From positions 62,001 through 126,000 of the forward strand of contig JAODTK010004776.1 of the NCBI GenBank assembly GCA_026419785.1: DNA of 64,000 bases, read 5' to 3'. Source of the DNA: Sclerodactyla briareus. Taxonomy: Eukaryota; Echinodermata; Holothuroidea; Dendrochirotida; Sclerodactylidae. The position numbers were made by a program, and so were the translations under genes. Positions 1 to 11,249 of the stretch are shown in pieces (position 1 is the first letter of the stretch; each line of letters starts with the position of its first letter). The notes under the pieces are model-generated. The model was not told where the DNA came from. It ran no database searches and saw nothing but the letters and a program-made list of their open reading frames with translations.

Positions 1-99
1 TGCAAAAAGACCATTCCACAATATACTTACCGTTCTATTTTCTTTGAATTGAATGAAAAATGGAGTAAAATATTGAAGGACTCATCTATGGACTCATTC

Positions 100-240
100 G
101 AAAAAACCCGAGTCCTGAGTCCGGACACGTGAGTCCAGTGCCTGAGTCCGAGTCCTGAAGGTGAGTCCGCGTTCCAATTAGCCTGAGTCCGATCCGAGTC
201 CTATTCTTTGTAGTCCGGACTTGAAGTCCGATCGACTTGA
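100..240. repeat. GAGTCC-rich simple repeat
   Basis: The hexamer GAGTCC or its complement-like variants (GAGTCCG, AGTCCGGA) recur about a dozen times, with irregular spacers. The array is short and degenerate. It opens reading frames on both strands, but these have repeat composition and are not coding. Confidence 0.75.
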
Positions 241-1382
241 GTACTACAGACTGATACCAGCACCCAGTTCTTACACGCCATTGGTAGCTTCCACCCGAAG
301 TTGCCTTTTCAACTGACAAGGGATCTTAGTTTTAGGGAACACCCCTCGAGTTGTATTTATCCGGATCACGTCAGCAGTTAACCCTTTCAGCGTAACGTCG
401 GCCGGCAGCATCGTTATGACCAAGTCAGTGTGTGTGGGAACATGCCATATTTGCCGAAGACCGCTTTTCGTGCGCTCATAGACCGACATGCGGTTTCATG
501 GATGCATGGCCGCACTCTTCCCTCTTTCCAACCCCGCCCTCAGACCCGCAACATCCCCCCCCCCCCCCCCCCCCGCCACTGGCTCACTCCATAAAACTGA
601 ATTCAGGTAAAATCGATTAATGCCCTAGAATAAGAACAATACAAGCCGTTCTGCATCTGAGGAGGGGGCGAATAAAAATCGCATCTCGGTCCCGTTGGCA
701 ACCATTGTGAAGACGCGGTCCTCTTTGGTAGAAGGAGAATGAAAGTTCCCGTGTTTCCCCTTTTTCCTTTCGGGAGGGGACGGCACATCTTCGCCCATAG
801 GGTTAATTTTCAAGTTAAGGTCACAGTGAGCGTATGACACACTGGGGGGGATGCAGAAAGATCCCGGATTCCCGAATTGCCAGGTTAGCCGACGGAACAT
901 TTTTCTAACTTCCTCGGATGGCGGGGGAAGATTCTCTCCGTTCCGGAGAATTTACTCGTAATTTTAAACAGATTTTTGCTCGTCGTTTCTTTTTCTGTTC
1001 TGCCGAGTTCCCATCTGAAAATGAGCATGTTTTCCCCACGCAACCGCACCGCCATCGTACAACCCCATGATTTGCAGCGACTTGTAATATTCCATAACTT
1101 TTTATAAAATCATTGCCGCGGACTCTCGTAGCAATTCCGCAGGCCATTTCATCCTGGATTTCAGGCAGCTCACTGGTAGAAACATTCTGGCAGTTCTTTT
1201 TACTCGCCCGAATTTTTCTATTCGTGTTTAAATTTTGGTCGTTCCCGTTAGTAAAGGTAAAACTACCAGCAGGCCTCTAGTAAACTTCCTTGCGGAGTAT
1301 TGAAGAGGATAACCACCAAGTAATAACAGACGAAGTAACAAGTAACTACAAGTAAAAAGGGGCCGAAGACATCAAAACCACT
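241..1382. other. Unassigned non-coding stretch
   Basis: I recognise no gene or RNA here. The stretch contains a poly-C tract of about 20 bases near 556-575 and a small G run near 844. Short open frames on either strand show no family resemblance. Its right edge is the outer boundary of the large palindrome. Confidence 0.5.
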
Positions 1383-1850
1383 GTTACGGGAGCGCTTGAA
1401 ACGTAACAAAAATCCATCAAAGTTGGAATCACCCATTCGAAAAAGAATCAACCCATCGAAAACAGAATCAACCCATCGAAAAAAAACGAATCACCACATC
1501 GAAAAACGGAATCAAGCTTCGAAGGAAAGAATCAACCCATTGAAAAGCGGTATCAGCCTTTCCAACCAGAATCAGTACGTCATATGATATCATGACCTCG
1601 CCTTAACAGGATTTTTCTTGTATAGCCGTGCTCCTTGAAATGTGTAAACTCGCACAGTACTGGGCGCGGATTGATAACAAATCATCAGAATGGAATCAGA
1701 CCCTCAGGATTTGGAACGCAAGCCCGCGTAATGCTTCTTGACGGGTGATTTCTAAGATGCAAGGAATGCAAGCTAACTTGGCGTTTTTGCCATGTTCTTT
1801 AGGCTATAATAGCGTTTTTTTTTGTTTTTTTTGGAGAAAGAAGAATATGG
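1383..1850 (+). repeat. Outer left inverted end with subterminal 20-bp array
   Basis: This segment opens with a GGAGCGC...GAAACGTAAC motif. About eight degenerate units of a roughly 20-bp repeat follow (core GAATCAACCCATCGAAAA). It then continues through a CATATGATATCATGACC stretch into unique sequence. The same order occurs forward at 6833-7340 and inverted at 9985-9530. The open frames over it, rich in K, N, P and S, are the translated array and not a gene. Confidence 0.8.
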
Positions 1851-1879
1851 TGGATTGTGCCTGTCAAGGCAAGGTAGCT

Positions 1880-3861
1880 ACTGTGTTATGTTGTTCTTAC
1901 CTTCTTGTAAATCTATTTTAAAAGGGACTTGGGCAAATAGTAGTGTTGGTTGAATGGGGAGGGGTGTAGACGTCTATTAAGGGAATCGAAAGTCCTACAT
2001 GGCATCGGATCACACCGGCAGATTAGTATTATGTGTCCCTTTTCTTCTGTTATTTGTTCAGGCGAGAATGGAAGACTGCTCTAGTAGCGCCTTCATAATG
2101 TTGTCTAATTAGCTCTATAAATGGATGGTCTCGGGGGTCCATAGTCAGTTCTACACGTATGTCAGGTTTTTATCGCACAATGTTGGTGTAATATGTTGGA
2201 TCGTCGAAAGAATTGTCCGGCTATCACGGGAAGTGTGACATACACCTATCGCATAGTGAACGCTGTTTACTCTCTGATTCGGTTCAGTCGAGACAAAAAC
2301 ACGATGTCTCGATGAGTTAAGTAAGAATAGTAGGTTGTTGTTCAGTTGAGAAAGTGTGTGTAGTTGACCGTAGTTTGTGTGTGTTTTTTGGTGGAGACCA
2401 AGGGTCATTTTTTGAGGAATAAAATGGGGACATTCAGGAAAATATTCTTTTTTAAAACATTTTAGCTCGTTAAATGCCCAAATTCCATTGCATGTGGATC
2501 TATGTAGCGTTGCACTTGATTAGTCATGACAATACACCAAGAAATTACAGGCTCCAGCAGCATACAATACTTATTGATTTCATTACCTGATTTCATAGTC
2601 TTAGTCATCCAGAAAAGAGTATAATTCAACATTCCAGGCCATAATACTTGTATATTAACCACACTCTTCCACTTTCCACTGTTTTATTGTTACAGCATGT
2701 ATGAACAGATTACAGATAATGATACAGCAATCAATCGATGGCTACATGTAAACACAAGTGAAGTCCATCCAAGTGTCAAATTAGGCCAGTATTGCACGGA
2801 ATTCAGGTTGCTTGCACGTCAGTGGTGGTGGAGGGTTCCGCGGGGGGGGGGAAGCAACGTTCCCGACGGATGGTCCAGGACCAATCAACAATTTTCGAGA
2901 CTCACCCTACCCTCCTATGTCAAACACTTGCATTTTCTATGTTTGTTGTTTTGGTATGTTGCTGTCAGCGCAAACAGTGCAGGACTCCTCGGGACGGAGG
3001 TTCCCCTCCCAACAGAAGTCTAACATTGATCTCTTCCAGAGACATTACCAAAGATTATCCATAGACTTGGACAGCATGCTCGGTAGTATAGTTTGTTCGA
3101 TGATAGGTGGATGTATATACTGATCATAAATATATGCGAAGAATAAAATATTAGATATGAGGCGCGCGAATTTCCAGCTGTAATATACGAATTTTAACCA
3201 GGCCTATAGGTTGGAAAAATAAAATACTGTCGGGGCAAGTCGCACTCGTCGAGGTGTGTAAATTGTAGCATTACCCTCTCGGCTCCCGGAGGGGGGGGGC
3301 GGGGGTGGGGGTAGGCTAGCTGCCACCCGTGGCGCACTTTTGTGTGCCGTGCATAGGCCTAAACTCCATAGCTCATGCATGCCATGTGAACGGGATGTAA
3401 TAACCCTGGCCAAGGAGTGCTGGGTTGTCGTGGACTTCGTCACAAGTGCGAAATCGGACCAACGTGCTAGTGTTCTGTGTAGTCGTCACTCCATTACATA
3501 ATTTCTGTTAAATGAGAGTCCAATTGGTAAGTTACAGATGGTGTTGTTTCACGCTACGAAATTTATGAGTCATTCTATTTACATACCTTCCCACGCCCAA
3601 CTCATCCATCTTCGCCACTGTGACCTCCTTTACACTCGCCTTATTACTTTACACCCTTCTCACACTCTCCTTGCAACACCATAACACCCTCCCCTTCTAC
3701 TCACATTCATCTCCACACTCCTTTACAGTTTTTCTATCGCACGCGCCTCAATCCCTTCATCAACCTCCACCCCTCTTAATTTCAATTATTAAACACACAC
3801 TTTCCCCACCCTTCTCATTAATCTCCTCTACCTCTTTCACCACCACTCTATTCACCATATA
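1880..3861 (+). repeat. Left copy of the palindrome core
   Basis: The core is non-coding. It matches the reverse complement of 7447-9480 over its whole length with frequent small indels. Landmarks shared by both arms include the GTGTAGACGTCTATTA segment near 1965 and the C/T-rich block at 3600-3850, which contains CTTTACAGTTTTTCTAT. The core also contains a shared hAT-like insertion at about 2820-3336. The right end is cut at 3861 by the insertion of the next element. Confidence 0.8.
2820..3336. mobile_element. hAT-like short element shared by both arms (left copy)
   Basis: The left edge reads CAGTGGTGGTGGAGGG and the right edge reads CTGCCACCCGTGGCGCAC. Together they resemble degenerate hAT-type terminal inverted repeats. 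The right arm has the counterpart at about 8047-8564, which starts GGTGGCGCCAGCGGGGG and ends CCGCCAGCCACTCACAG. Because both arms carry it at the same place, it inserted before the arms were duplicated. There is no transposase, and edges and target duplication are uncertain. Confidence 0.45.
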
Positions 3862-6493
3862 CAGGCGGGATCCAGAGGGGCGCACCCAGCACGCGCCCCC
3901 CCTAAAAAATCTCGAGGAGATTTTTCTTTTGCCGGCCTGAGCCGGTGAGTTTAAATTGACACACAAGCCCCCATCTGCCAAACGTCCCGCGTCAGAAGAA
4001 GCACCACGATCCGGATGGGTTGTATTGTTAGATATTTTAGATCCTCAAAAGCGATCGCAAACTCGATCTTAGTTACTGACCGAGTGCGCTGTCTAAGAAT
4101 GGCCCTCATTCTACATCACAGAGCCTGTCCAATCAGTAGGAAAGGGTTCCAGCTTGATTCAGGCGTTTCGGGGCTGGCAAGCTTCTAGGCTAATCTGATG
4201 TGGCGGAGAAATACATTCTCACAATCTCCTTTTTTCTCAAAAAGAACCATATTTACGCACAACCAAAAACAATACAGTTCTTACCCCCAGGTGGCGATTC
4301 TACGGGGTATATGCTCGCCCCCCCTCCCTGAAAAAGTCCCTCCCTCCCCCCATGAGCCCCTCCCAGCCCCTTCCCCACACTGAGGAATTGAGTGTCTGTC
4401 GTTCTTTCCCCTATTGAAAAAAATCGCAAATCCACCACAATACGAGGCATGTTGCGCATGTAACAACACGAAGAGGGCACATTTGGTCATCATATCTTAA
4501 GAAAAAACTAGCGCTACGCGCGAATCAGGTATCTATTTCTGTCCGAGGTGTCGCTCATAAGTCATAACTACCTGCGCAAAAGATCCTCATTATCGCGGGA
4601 CGTGAAGAAGATTCGCAACTTTGGGCAGGAGTTGGCACTATTTGTAGAATCAGTTGGCACTGAGTGGCGTAGGCGTTGGGTTGGTTGGGGGGGGGTGGGG
4701 TGATTCCAGTGACTGGTGCTGTGTAATCGAGACCCGCCACTCCCATGGTTTCTTATGAACATCAGTACTTTGGTTGTTAAGTAGGTTAAGGGCTAGAGAG
4801 TATCTGTTCCGTAAAAATGGGAAACGAAAAATTCGAGTAAAATATCGACCACGAACTTAGTGGAAATCTGGACTCGTTGAATAGGGAAAAAGATCGGAAA
4901 TTGTGCCCGAAAACCTGAATTTGACACCGAGGCAGCTTGAATGTTTCAGCGCGCTCCGGTCGCGCATTCGCTTCCTCCATATCCACGATTCGGTTATGTT
5001 ATGGGCTGGTCGCCATATGCCATATGAATACAACATGAACATGGCTTCAGCGGAACTAACTTCAACATGTTGAAGAAGGGTTCTCCATACAGTGGCGTAT
5101 CCAGCGGAAAATTGGTTAGATTAGATAATTGTCGACCCGGTGGCGTCCAGCGGGGGAGGAATCGTTTTCCACTCGTCGGGGAGGGCCCGGGTGGGTACCT
5201 AATAGTTATAATACACCGTACGACGGTTTATTTCTCCGAACATTATTACTATTTTTCACCCTTATTTAAAGCGAACATTCGAAAAGTTCCTATATAATAA
5301 GTCTGAAAATTTTCGCCGTCGCTTCGCGCGCCTCGTAGCTTTTAATAAGATTGCCAGAGTTTCCTCGCTCAGTGTAGTTTCAGATCAGCGTATCCGTTCT
5401 ACTATCTTCCTGCGATATCAATGCGTCGGCATAACTAGGATACAAAGGCCTTATGAATATCTTCGAAATGTCCCTGGCAAGAGATTAACGACATAATTCT
5501 GTTAGGGGAGGTGATCGTTCTAGCTGTCTACCACTCCTTTGCTTTTATGTGCATGTGTTAAGTGGTCGGCGGTCCACACACGACTCAATTATGACCGGCA
5601 CACTGAAGAACAATACTCGTATTTTCGACTGAGTAGAGCTGTATGTATATGGGTTTTTCTAATGACTAGACATTCGCGCCGTGTTTTTATTAAACATTAA
5701 ATTATTTTACACGTCATATACGGTGTTTCCGTATGAATGGCGCACGTATGGGGGCGCGGACCTTCAGTACATCGCATCAAAAAATCGCATGAAGAAGGGC
5801 GTCTCGAATATTCCTTGGAACCGATTTCAGAAAAGGTATAATCCACGAATTCGGTAGGAAGGGGGAAAAGGGGAGGCAGAAGACATAGGCCGGAAAGCCT
5901 GATGAAAAGTGAGAAAACTACCGTCTCCCAGAAAACGTTTTGACTTTGACACTTGATATCGCATTGTGCACTTTACTCATCACGATGGTGGAGGATGTAT
6001 GAAAAGGGTCAATTTCAGACGCGCAGTGGACCATCTTTATGACGAACTTTGTCCTTAAACGGCACCAAAAAAAATGTATATTGGATCAGACTTGCAAATT
6101 GTTGTTTAAATACAGGAGTGCTTAGATTGAACGCAGGTGTTCTTCAAAATCCATGGAAAAATAATTTCATAATTTTTGGTTATGCTTTCTTCTAAAGAAT
6201 ACATGGGAAAGGCCCGTTCCGGTCATCTGGGGGCCTAGACCAGAATTTCCAACCACTGGTGGCGCCCGATTACATGGTCAACATATGACGATCTCATATG
6301 CCTTGCCCCCCCCCCCCATTCCCGGACCATGGCACACCATGACACCACCTACTGAGTACAATATCTAAGGGGAATTCGGCGCCCCCCCCCCGATTGGTGG
6401 ATTCGCGCCACCTGCGCTCCCATATCTTATCCCAAATTATTTATAGTTGACAAGGTTGGCGCCCCCTCGAACCGCCAAATCTGGATCCGCCCT
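3862..6493. mobile_element. hAT-like element interrupting the left arm
   Basis: The right arm crosses this point without interruption (read inverted: ACATATAATGCTCCC near 7450). The left arm breaks after ACCATATA and resumes with ATATAATGCTCCC. The inserted segment starts CAGGCGGGATCCAG and ends CTGGATCCGCCCT, which are inverted repeats of one another with one indel. GGGGCGC-type blocks lie just inside both ends. The flanks share at least ATATA. hAT elements usually make 8-bp duplications, so the exact duplication is unclear, perhaps through indels. No transposase frame is visible. The segment holds unassigned sequence plus a probable nested element at 5090-6413. Confidence 0.7.
5090..6413. 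mobile_element. Second hAT-like element nested in the first
   Basis: It starts CAGTGGCGTATCCAGCGG and ends TGGATTCGCGCCACCTG, a degenerate inverted pair. The flank before it is CTCCATA and the flank after it is CTCCCATA, a likely target duplication with one indel. Segments such as 5425-5560 resemble 8285-8415 (CTGTTGGGGAGG...GTCTACCACTG), so it belongs to the same family as the short element found in both palindrome arms. 6248-6325 (CCAACCACTGGTGGCGCCC, then a C-tract) resembles 14365-14440. No coding frame is recognised. Confidence 0.5.
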
Positions 6494-6826
6494 ATATAAT
6501 GCTCCCCTGATCCTATAGAGTTTAAGGGGCTAGAGTACTGATAAAGGGATATAATCTATAATCCTCCTTGCCCTCGACAGCCACAATCAGACAATTCCCT
6601 AAAATGTTGCTACTTGCCAATTGGCAAAAACTGCCATGTTAGTGGGCATTCCTATTCTGGAAGAGGTAAACAAATATTGCGACAAGTACTCATTACGCAG
6701 GGTTGCGCTCGTGCTTTTCCGGACAGGTAACGTCTTGATCCATGAGGTCTGATTCCATGCTTGATGATTTTGTTACATTCCGCACTCCAGGACGCCGCGG
6801 AGTGTATCACACTGAAAGGAGCTACT
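6494..6826 (-). repeat. Inner inverted arm, left side
   Basis: This segment matches the reverse complement of 7035-7446: TATAATGCTCCCCTGATCCTATAG, then the AACTGCCA...TTAGTG block, then GATTCCATGCTTGATGATTTTG. It represents the right inverted end of element copy 1. It stops near 6826, before the 20-bp array, so copy 1 lacks its outermost array here. Confidence 0.75.
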
Positions 6827-7446
6827 GTAGTACGGAGCGCGAAACGTAACGAAATCCATCAAAGTTGGAATCAACCCATCGCAAAAAGAATCAACCCATC
6901 GAAAACGGAATCAAGCCTCCAAAGAAAGAATCAACCCACTGAAAAGCGGAATAAGCCTATCCAAACAGGAATCAGTACGTCATATGATACCCATGACCCT
7001 CCACCTTAACAGAGTTTGGTCATTGTATAGCCGTGGCTCCTTAAGGTGATACACCCGCGCAGTTTTCTGGTGCGCGGAGTGATAAACAAAATCATCAAGA
7101 ATGGAATCAGACCATCAGGATTTGGAATCAATACGTCCAAAACGAAACAGGGGTGTCCAAACCAGAATCAAGGTGTAGAAAAAAGAAACAGGGTATCAAA
7201 ACCAGCCAAAGTGACCTGTCAAAAAGAGCAAGAGCAACCCTGCGTAATGATTCCTCTGGCGCAATATTTGTTTAAACCTTTCCAAAAATATGAATGCACA
7301 CTAACATTTGGCAGTTTTTGCCATATTGGCTAGTAGCACATTTTAGGAAAATGTCTGGATTGTGCTGTCGGGCAGGAGGATTATTAGAGTCCATCCTTAT
7401 CAGTAGCTCTATCCCCATGAAATCTATAGGATCAGGGGAGCATTAT
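6827..7446 (+). repeat. Central array and inner inverted arm, right side
   Basis: The segment opens with TACGGAGCGCGAAACGTAAC, which also opens the outer left end. About seven units of the 20-bp array (GAATCAACCCATCGAAAA) follow to about 6980. The inner arm 7035-7446 pairs with 6494-6826. This is the left inverted end of element copy 2. Open frames over it are translated repeat. Confidence 0.75.
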
Positions 7447-9480
7447 ATGTAAATAGAGAGAGTGTGAAAGAGGTGGAGAAGATGAGAGAGGGGGTGGGAA
7501 AGTGTGTGTTTATACGGGAATGTGAAGGAGGGGTGGAGGTGGCTTTCAGGAGAGGGGATTGGGCCGCGTGCGAATAGAAAAACTGTAAAGGAGGGGTGGG
7601 CAGGTGCAGATGAATGTGAGGAGAAGGGGGGTGGTAACGGGTGGTTTTGAAGGAGAGGAGAGTGTGAGAAGTGTGAGGAGTGTGTTAATATAGCGAGGGT
7701 AAAGGAGGTCACGTGGAGGAGATGAATGAGAGTGGGAGTGGGAAGAATTTGTAAATGGAAGTGAGTGTACGTAGGGAAGTGGATGCGAAGAAGAGAATAA
7801 GAGTAAAAAAACCACGTTAAAATTCGTTAACACGAATGACTGATGAAAATCGTAGCGTGAACAAACACGTATATTGTATTACCAATTGGACTCTAATGTT
7901 AAAAATTGAAAAATTATGTAATGGGGAAGATTACACAAACACTACTCGGTTTGGCCTATTCGCACTTGGGAAGAATTCTACGACAACCAGCACTTGGCCA
8001 GGGTTATTACCATCCTGTTCATATGGCATTGCATGAAGCTATGGAGGTGGCGCCAGCGGGGGTGGCAGCGAGCCAAGCCCCCCCCTCCTCCCCTCGGCAA
8101 GCCCGGGAGGGTATGCTAAAAATTTACCCACCCCGACGAGTGCGATGGCCCGACAGTATTATTATTTCACATCCTATAGGCCTGGTGAAAAATAGTATAG
8201 TACAGCTGAAAATTCATGCGAGCCTCATATCTACTATTTTATTCTTCGCGTATATTTAGGATAAGGATATACATCCATATCATTCTACAACTATACTACC
8301 GTAGCATAGATTGTATCAAGTCATATGGATATCTTTGTAATGTCTCTGGAAGAGATCATGTTAGAGATTCTGTTGGGGAGGGAACCTCCTTCCCGAGGAG
8401 TCTACCACTGTTTGCCTGAACAGCCACCATACAACCAACAAAACATAGAAAATGCAGGTGTTGACCATAGGGGGTAAGGTTATCTCGAAAATCTTTGATA
8501 AGTCCTGGACCACTCCGTCGGGAAACTTGCTCCCCCCCCCCACCCCTCCGCCAGCCACTCACAGTGTGCAACCCCTCGTTGAATTCGTGCAATCGGCCTA
8601 TTTGACACTTGTATGGACTTCACTGGTTATAAACAGTAGTCATCGAGTGATTGCTGTATCATTCGGTAATCTTTTCATACATGCTGTACAACTGCAAGCG
8701 TGACAGTGGAAGATGTGGTTTAATAATAACAATTACTATGGCCTGGAATGTTGACTTATGTACTCTTTTTCTGGATGGATTAAGACGAGCTAACTAATGT
8801 TACGAAATCAATAATATGGTAGGCTATTTGTGGGGTCTGGTATTTCTTGGTGTAATTCAGAACTAATCAAGTGCACGCTACAGAGATCCACATGGAATGG
8901 ATTTGTGCATGTTAACCAGCTAAAATGGTTAAAAAAGAATGATTTTCCCTGAATGTCCCATTTATTCTCAAAAAATACGTTGGTGTACTCCAAAAACAAC
9001 ACACAGAAACTGGTCAAATACACACACTTTTTCAACCTGACAAACAAACTGTTCTTACTTAACCATCATCGAGACTCATGTTTTTTGTCTCACTGCCCCG
9101 AATTCAAGAAAACAGTGTTCACTATGGCCGTATATGTGAATGTCACACTTTCCCTGATAGCGACATTCCTTCGACGATCCCACATATTACAACAAAATTG
9201 TGCGATAAACACCTGACATACGTGTAGGAACTGTCTGGACCCCAGAGACCTCCATTTATAGAGATAATTAGACAATATTAGAAAGGCGCTACTAAGAGCA
9301 TGTTTTCCATGCCTCGCCAGAACAAATACAGAAGGAAAAGGACACAAAATACCTACTCGCCGAGTGTGATCCGATGCCGTGTGGGGACATTTCAATTCCC
9401 TTATAGACGTCTACTACGCCCTAACCAACACTACTATTTGCCCCATTACCATTTTAAAATAGATTGACAAGAAGGGTAAA
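7447..9480 (-). repeat. Right copy of the palindrome core
   Basis: This is the reverse complement of 1880-3861 and is not interrupted by the 2.6 kb insertion found in the left arm. It includes the G/A-rich block 7447-7740, the shared hAT-like insertion (about 8047-8564) and a non-coding stretch to 9480. The open frames here have mirrored counterparts in the left arm with shifted frames, so they are not conserved coding sequence. Confidence 0.8.
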
Positions 9481-9529
9481 CAAAACAGCTCTGCCTTGAA
9501 CAGTCAAGCACACTCCAGACATTTCTCCA

Positions 9530-9985
9530 AAGACTCTGCTATTAGCCGTAAAGAACATGGCAAAACTGCCAATGTTAACTTGCATTCTTGCACTTATAAA
9601 CAACCTTCAAGGAACCTACGCATGGATGCTCCAAATCCTGATGGTCTTATCCATTCCTTGATGATTTTTTGTTTCCAATCGCGCACCAGGACTGTTCGGG
9701 TGTATCACCTTAAGGCGCACGGCTTGTAACTATAAAAATCCTGTTAAGTGGCGGTCATGGAGTAATCAAAGACTGACTGATTCTGTTTGGATAGGCTATT
9801 CCGCTTTTCAATGGGTTGATTCTTTCTTCGAAGGCTTGATCCCGTTCTCGATGGGTTGATTCTTTTTCCTATGGGTGATTCTGTTTTCGATGGGTTATTC
9901 TTTTTTCGATGGGTTGATTCTTTTTTCGATGGGGTGTTCCAAATTTGATGGATTTTGTTACGTGTTTCGCGCTCCGTACACTGTG
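9530..9985 (-). repeat. Outer right inverted end with subterminal 20-bp array
   Basis: This is the reverse complement of 1383-1850. The array reads GATGGGTTGATTC with T-rich spacers at about 9785-9955 and ends in GTTACGTGTTTCGCGCTCC. Homology to the left end is clear to about 9985, and beyond that I cannot follow it. Confidence 0.8.
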
Positions 9986-11249
9986 TTGCTTCTTCGCGAA
10001 ATCGGCCGCAAGGTGCAGGAAGACCCCCCAGTAATGGTTGTTGTTACACCCCACCACACTACAGTCATATATACAGTAAATCTTATATGTAGAGTGGGTG
10101 CTAGAACTTGGACGATCCATTCAGTTTCCACCACAGTCCGCGGTTCAGAGGCTACCAGGGGAGGGGTGATCAGAGGTGAGTGGTGTGACTAGCAAGAAGG
10201 ATTTTTTTTAGAGGGGGGGGGGGGCGTTATCTCCATAGGACCCCATTCCACGCCTGTGGACCCGCATCGGCAGATTCTTCTACATTTGTATTTGCAGCGA
10301 TTATCCGGCCTGAAAATATGTTGGATAGCGGATGATTTGACAATCTGGTGACCTTGACCATGGGGCCCACGTGTTAATTCACACATGTGACGGTGTGAGG
10401 GCACACACCTAGGCTAGGCTAGGCTACGCCCGGGAGAAGGAATCTATATGCCACCAGTGAAGGTCATCACAGCGGGGTGTCGTCTGTGCCAGTAGGACGT
10501 CAGGCCAATCGCCTCGTAAAACCTCAGGAGCCATCATCACGATCACAAATTTGAACGAGCCAAAGCGTCTATAATAATCATGATCGAGACAGTCAGGCCC
10601 ACCATATCGTTATAATCCAAGTTACTAGCGTTCGATTGAGATACATTAAGATCATTACCCACGCGGTCAATTCAAACGATAAAAAATGGACTGAGGGAAA
10701 AACGAAACACGGTCGAAAAAAGAGTAGTTGATAGGAATGCGTTCTAGGTCGACAAGGTCAAGTGATGCGGATTAGTGGACCATATCGTCTAGTGACAACT
10801 GGCGAACGGCGGGGGGAGGAAAGGACGATGACGTTCGATAAGGTAAGACGAACACCGTCTCGATCGACTCTTCGATTATGACGCAATAATAAATCGATAT
10901 ACCGTGGGAAAATTATCAAAACTTTGCATTTATCGCCCAAGTGGCGAGACGGTAGTCGGGTTTTTCTAACCGACTGGCACCAAAAAATCGCTATATAGTT
11001 TTATCATCCGAAAAATTATAACGAATAGAAAATTCTACCTCAGTTGATACGAGGGCAGGAGGGGGGGGGGGGGGGGGGGGGGGGGAAGGTTAGGCCTCGT
11101 GTTGCCGTTTGGTACCGGTACGGGGGATATATGGCCTCGATGATCTGGAGCGGAGCCAACCATACGCTGCTAGGAGCGTCGTAGTGTAAACCACTTATTT
11201 GTAACATTTTGGACCTCGGATTATGGGAATGGCGTCCGTTCCTAGTAGT
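9986..11249. other. Unassigned non-coding stretch
   Basis: I recognise no gene here. The stretch holds a G tract near 10214-10225, a short (GGCTA)n run at 10411-10427 and a 25-base poly-G at 11061-11085. The open frames are short and unlike any family I know. Confidence 0.5.

Larger units (their letters stand above)
1383..9985. mobile_element. Head-to-head pair of foldback-type elements (large imperfect palindrome)
   Basis: Reading inward from both ends gives the same sequence on opposite strands. 1383-1850 matches the reverse complement of 9985-9530, 1880-3861 matches that of 9480-7447, and 6494-6826 matches that of 7446-7035. The simplest reading is two copies of one element of about 3 kb: copy 1 is 1383-6826 with a 2.6 kb insertion, and copy 2 is 6827-9985. 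Each copy has inverted ends of several hundred bases. No open frame is conserved between the arms, so the element looks non-autonomous. The arms differ by many small indels and by whole insertions, which argues against a simple read-folding artefact. Long inverted ends with an outer block of short tandem repeats are known from foldback transposons, including the TU elements described from sea urchin. Kinship to TU is inference. Confidence 0.85.

Noticed and set aside
3620..3940. A plus-strand frame rich in L, S, T, H and P, and its mirror at 7443-7833
   Set aside because: It is the C/T-rich block of the palindrome core. The frame is not kept between the arms and the left copy runs across the hAT insertion edge.
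1383..9985. The palindrome as a read-folding artefact
   Set aside because: The arms differ by a 2.6 kb insertion and in array content, which independent copies explain better. Still worth checking with spanning reads.
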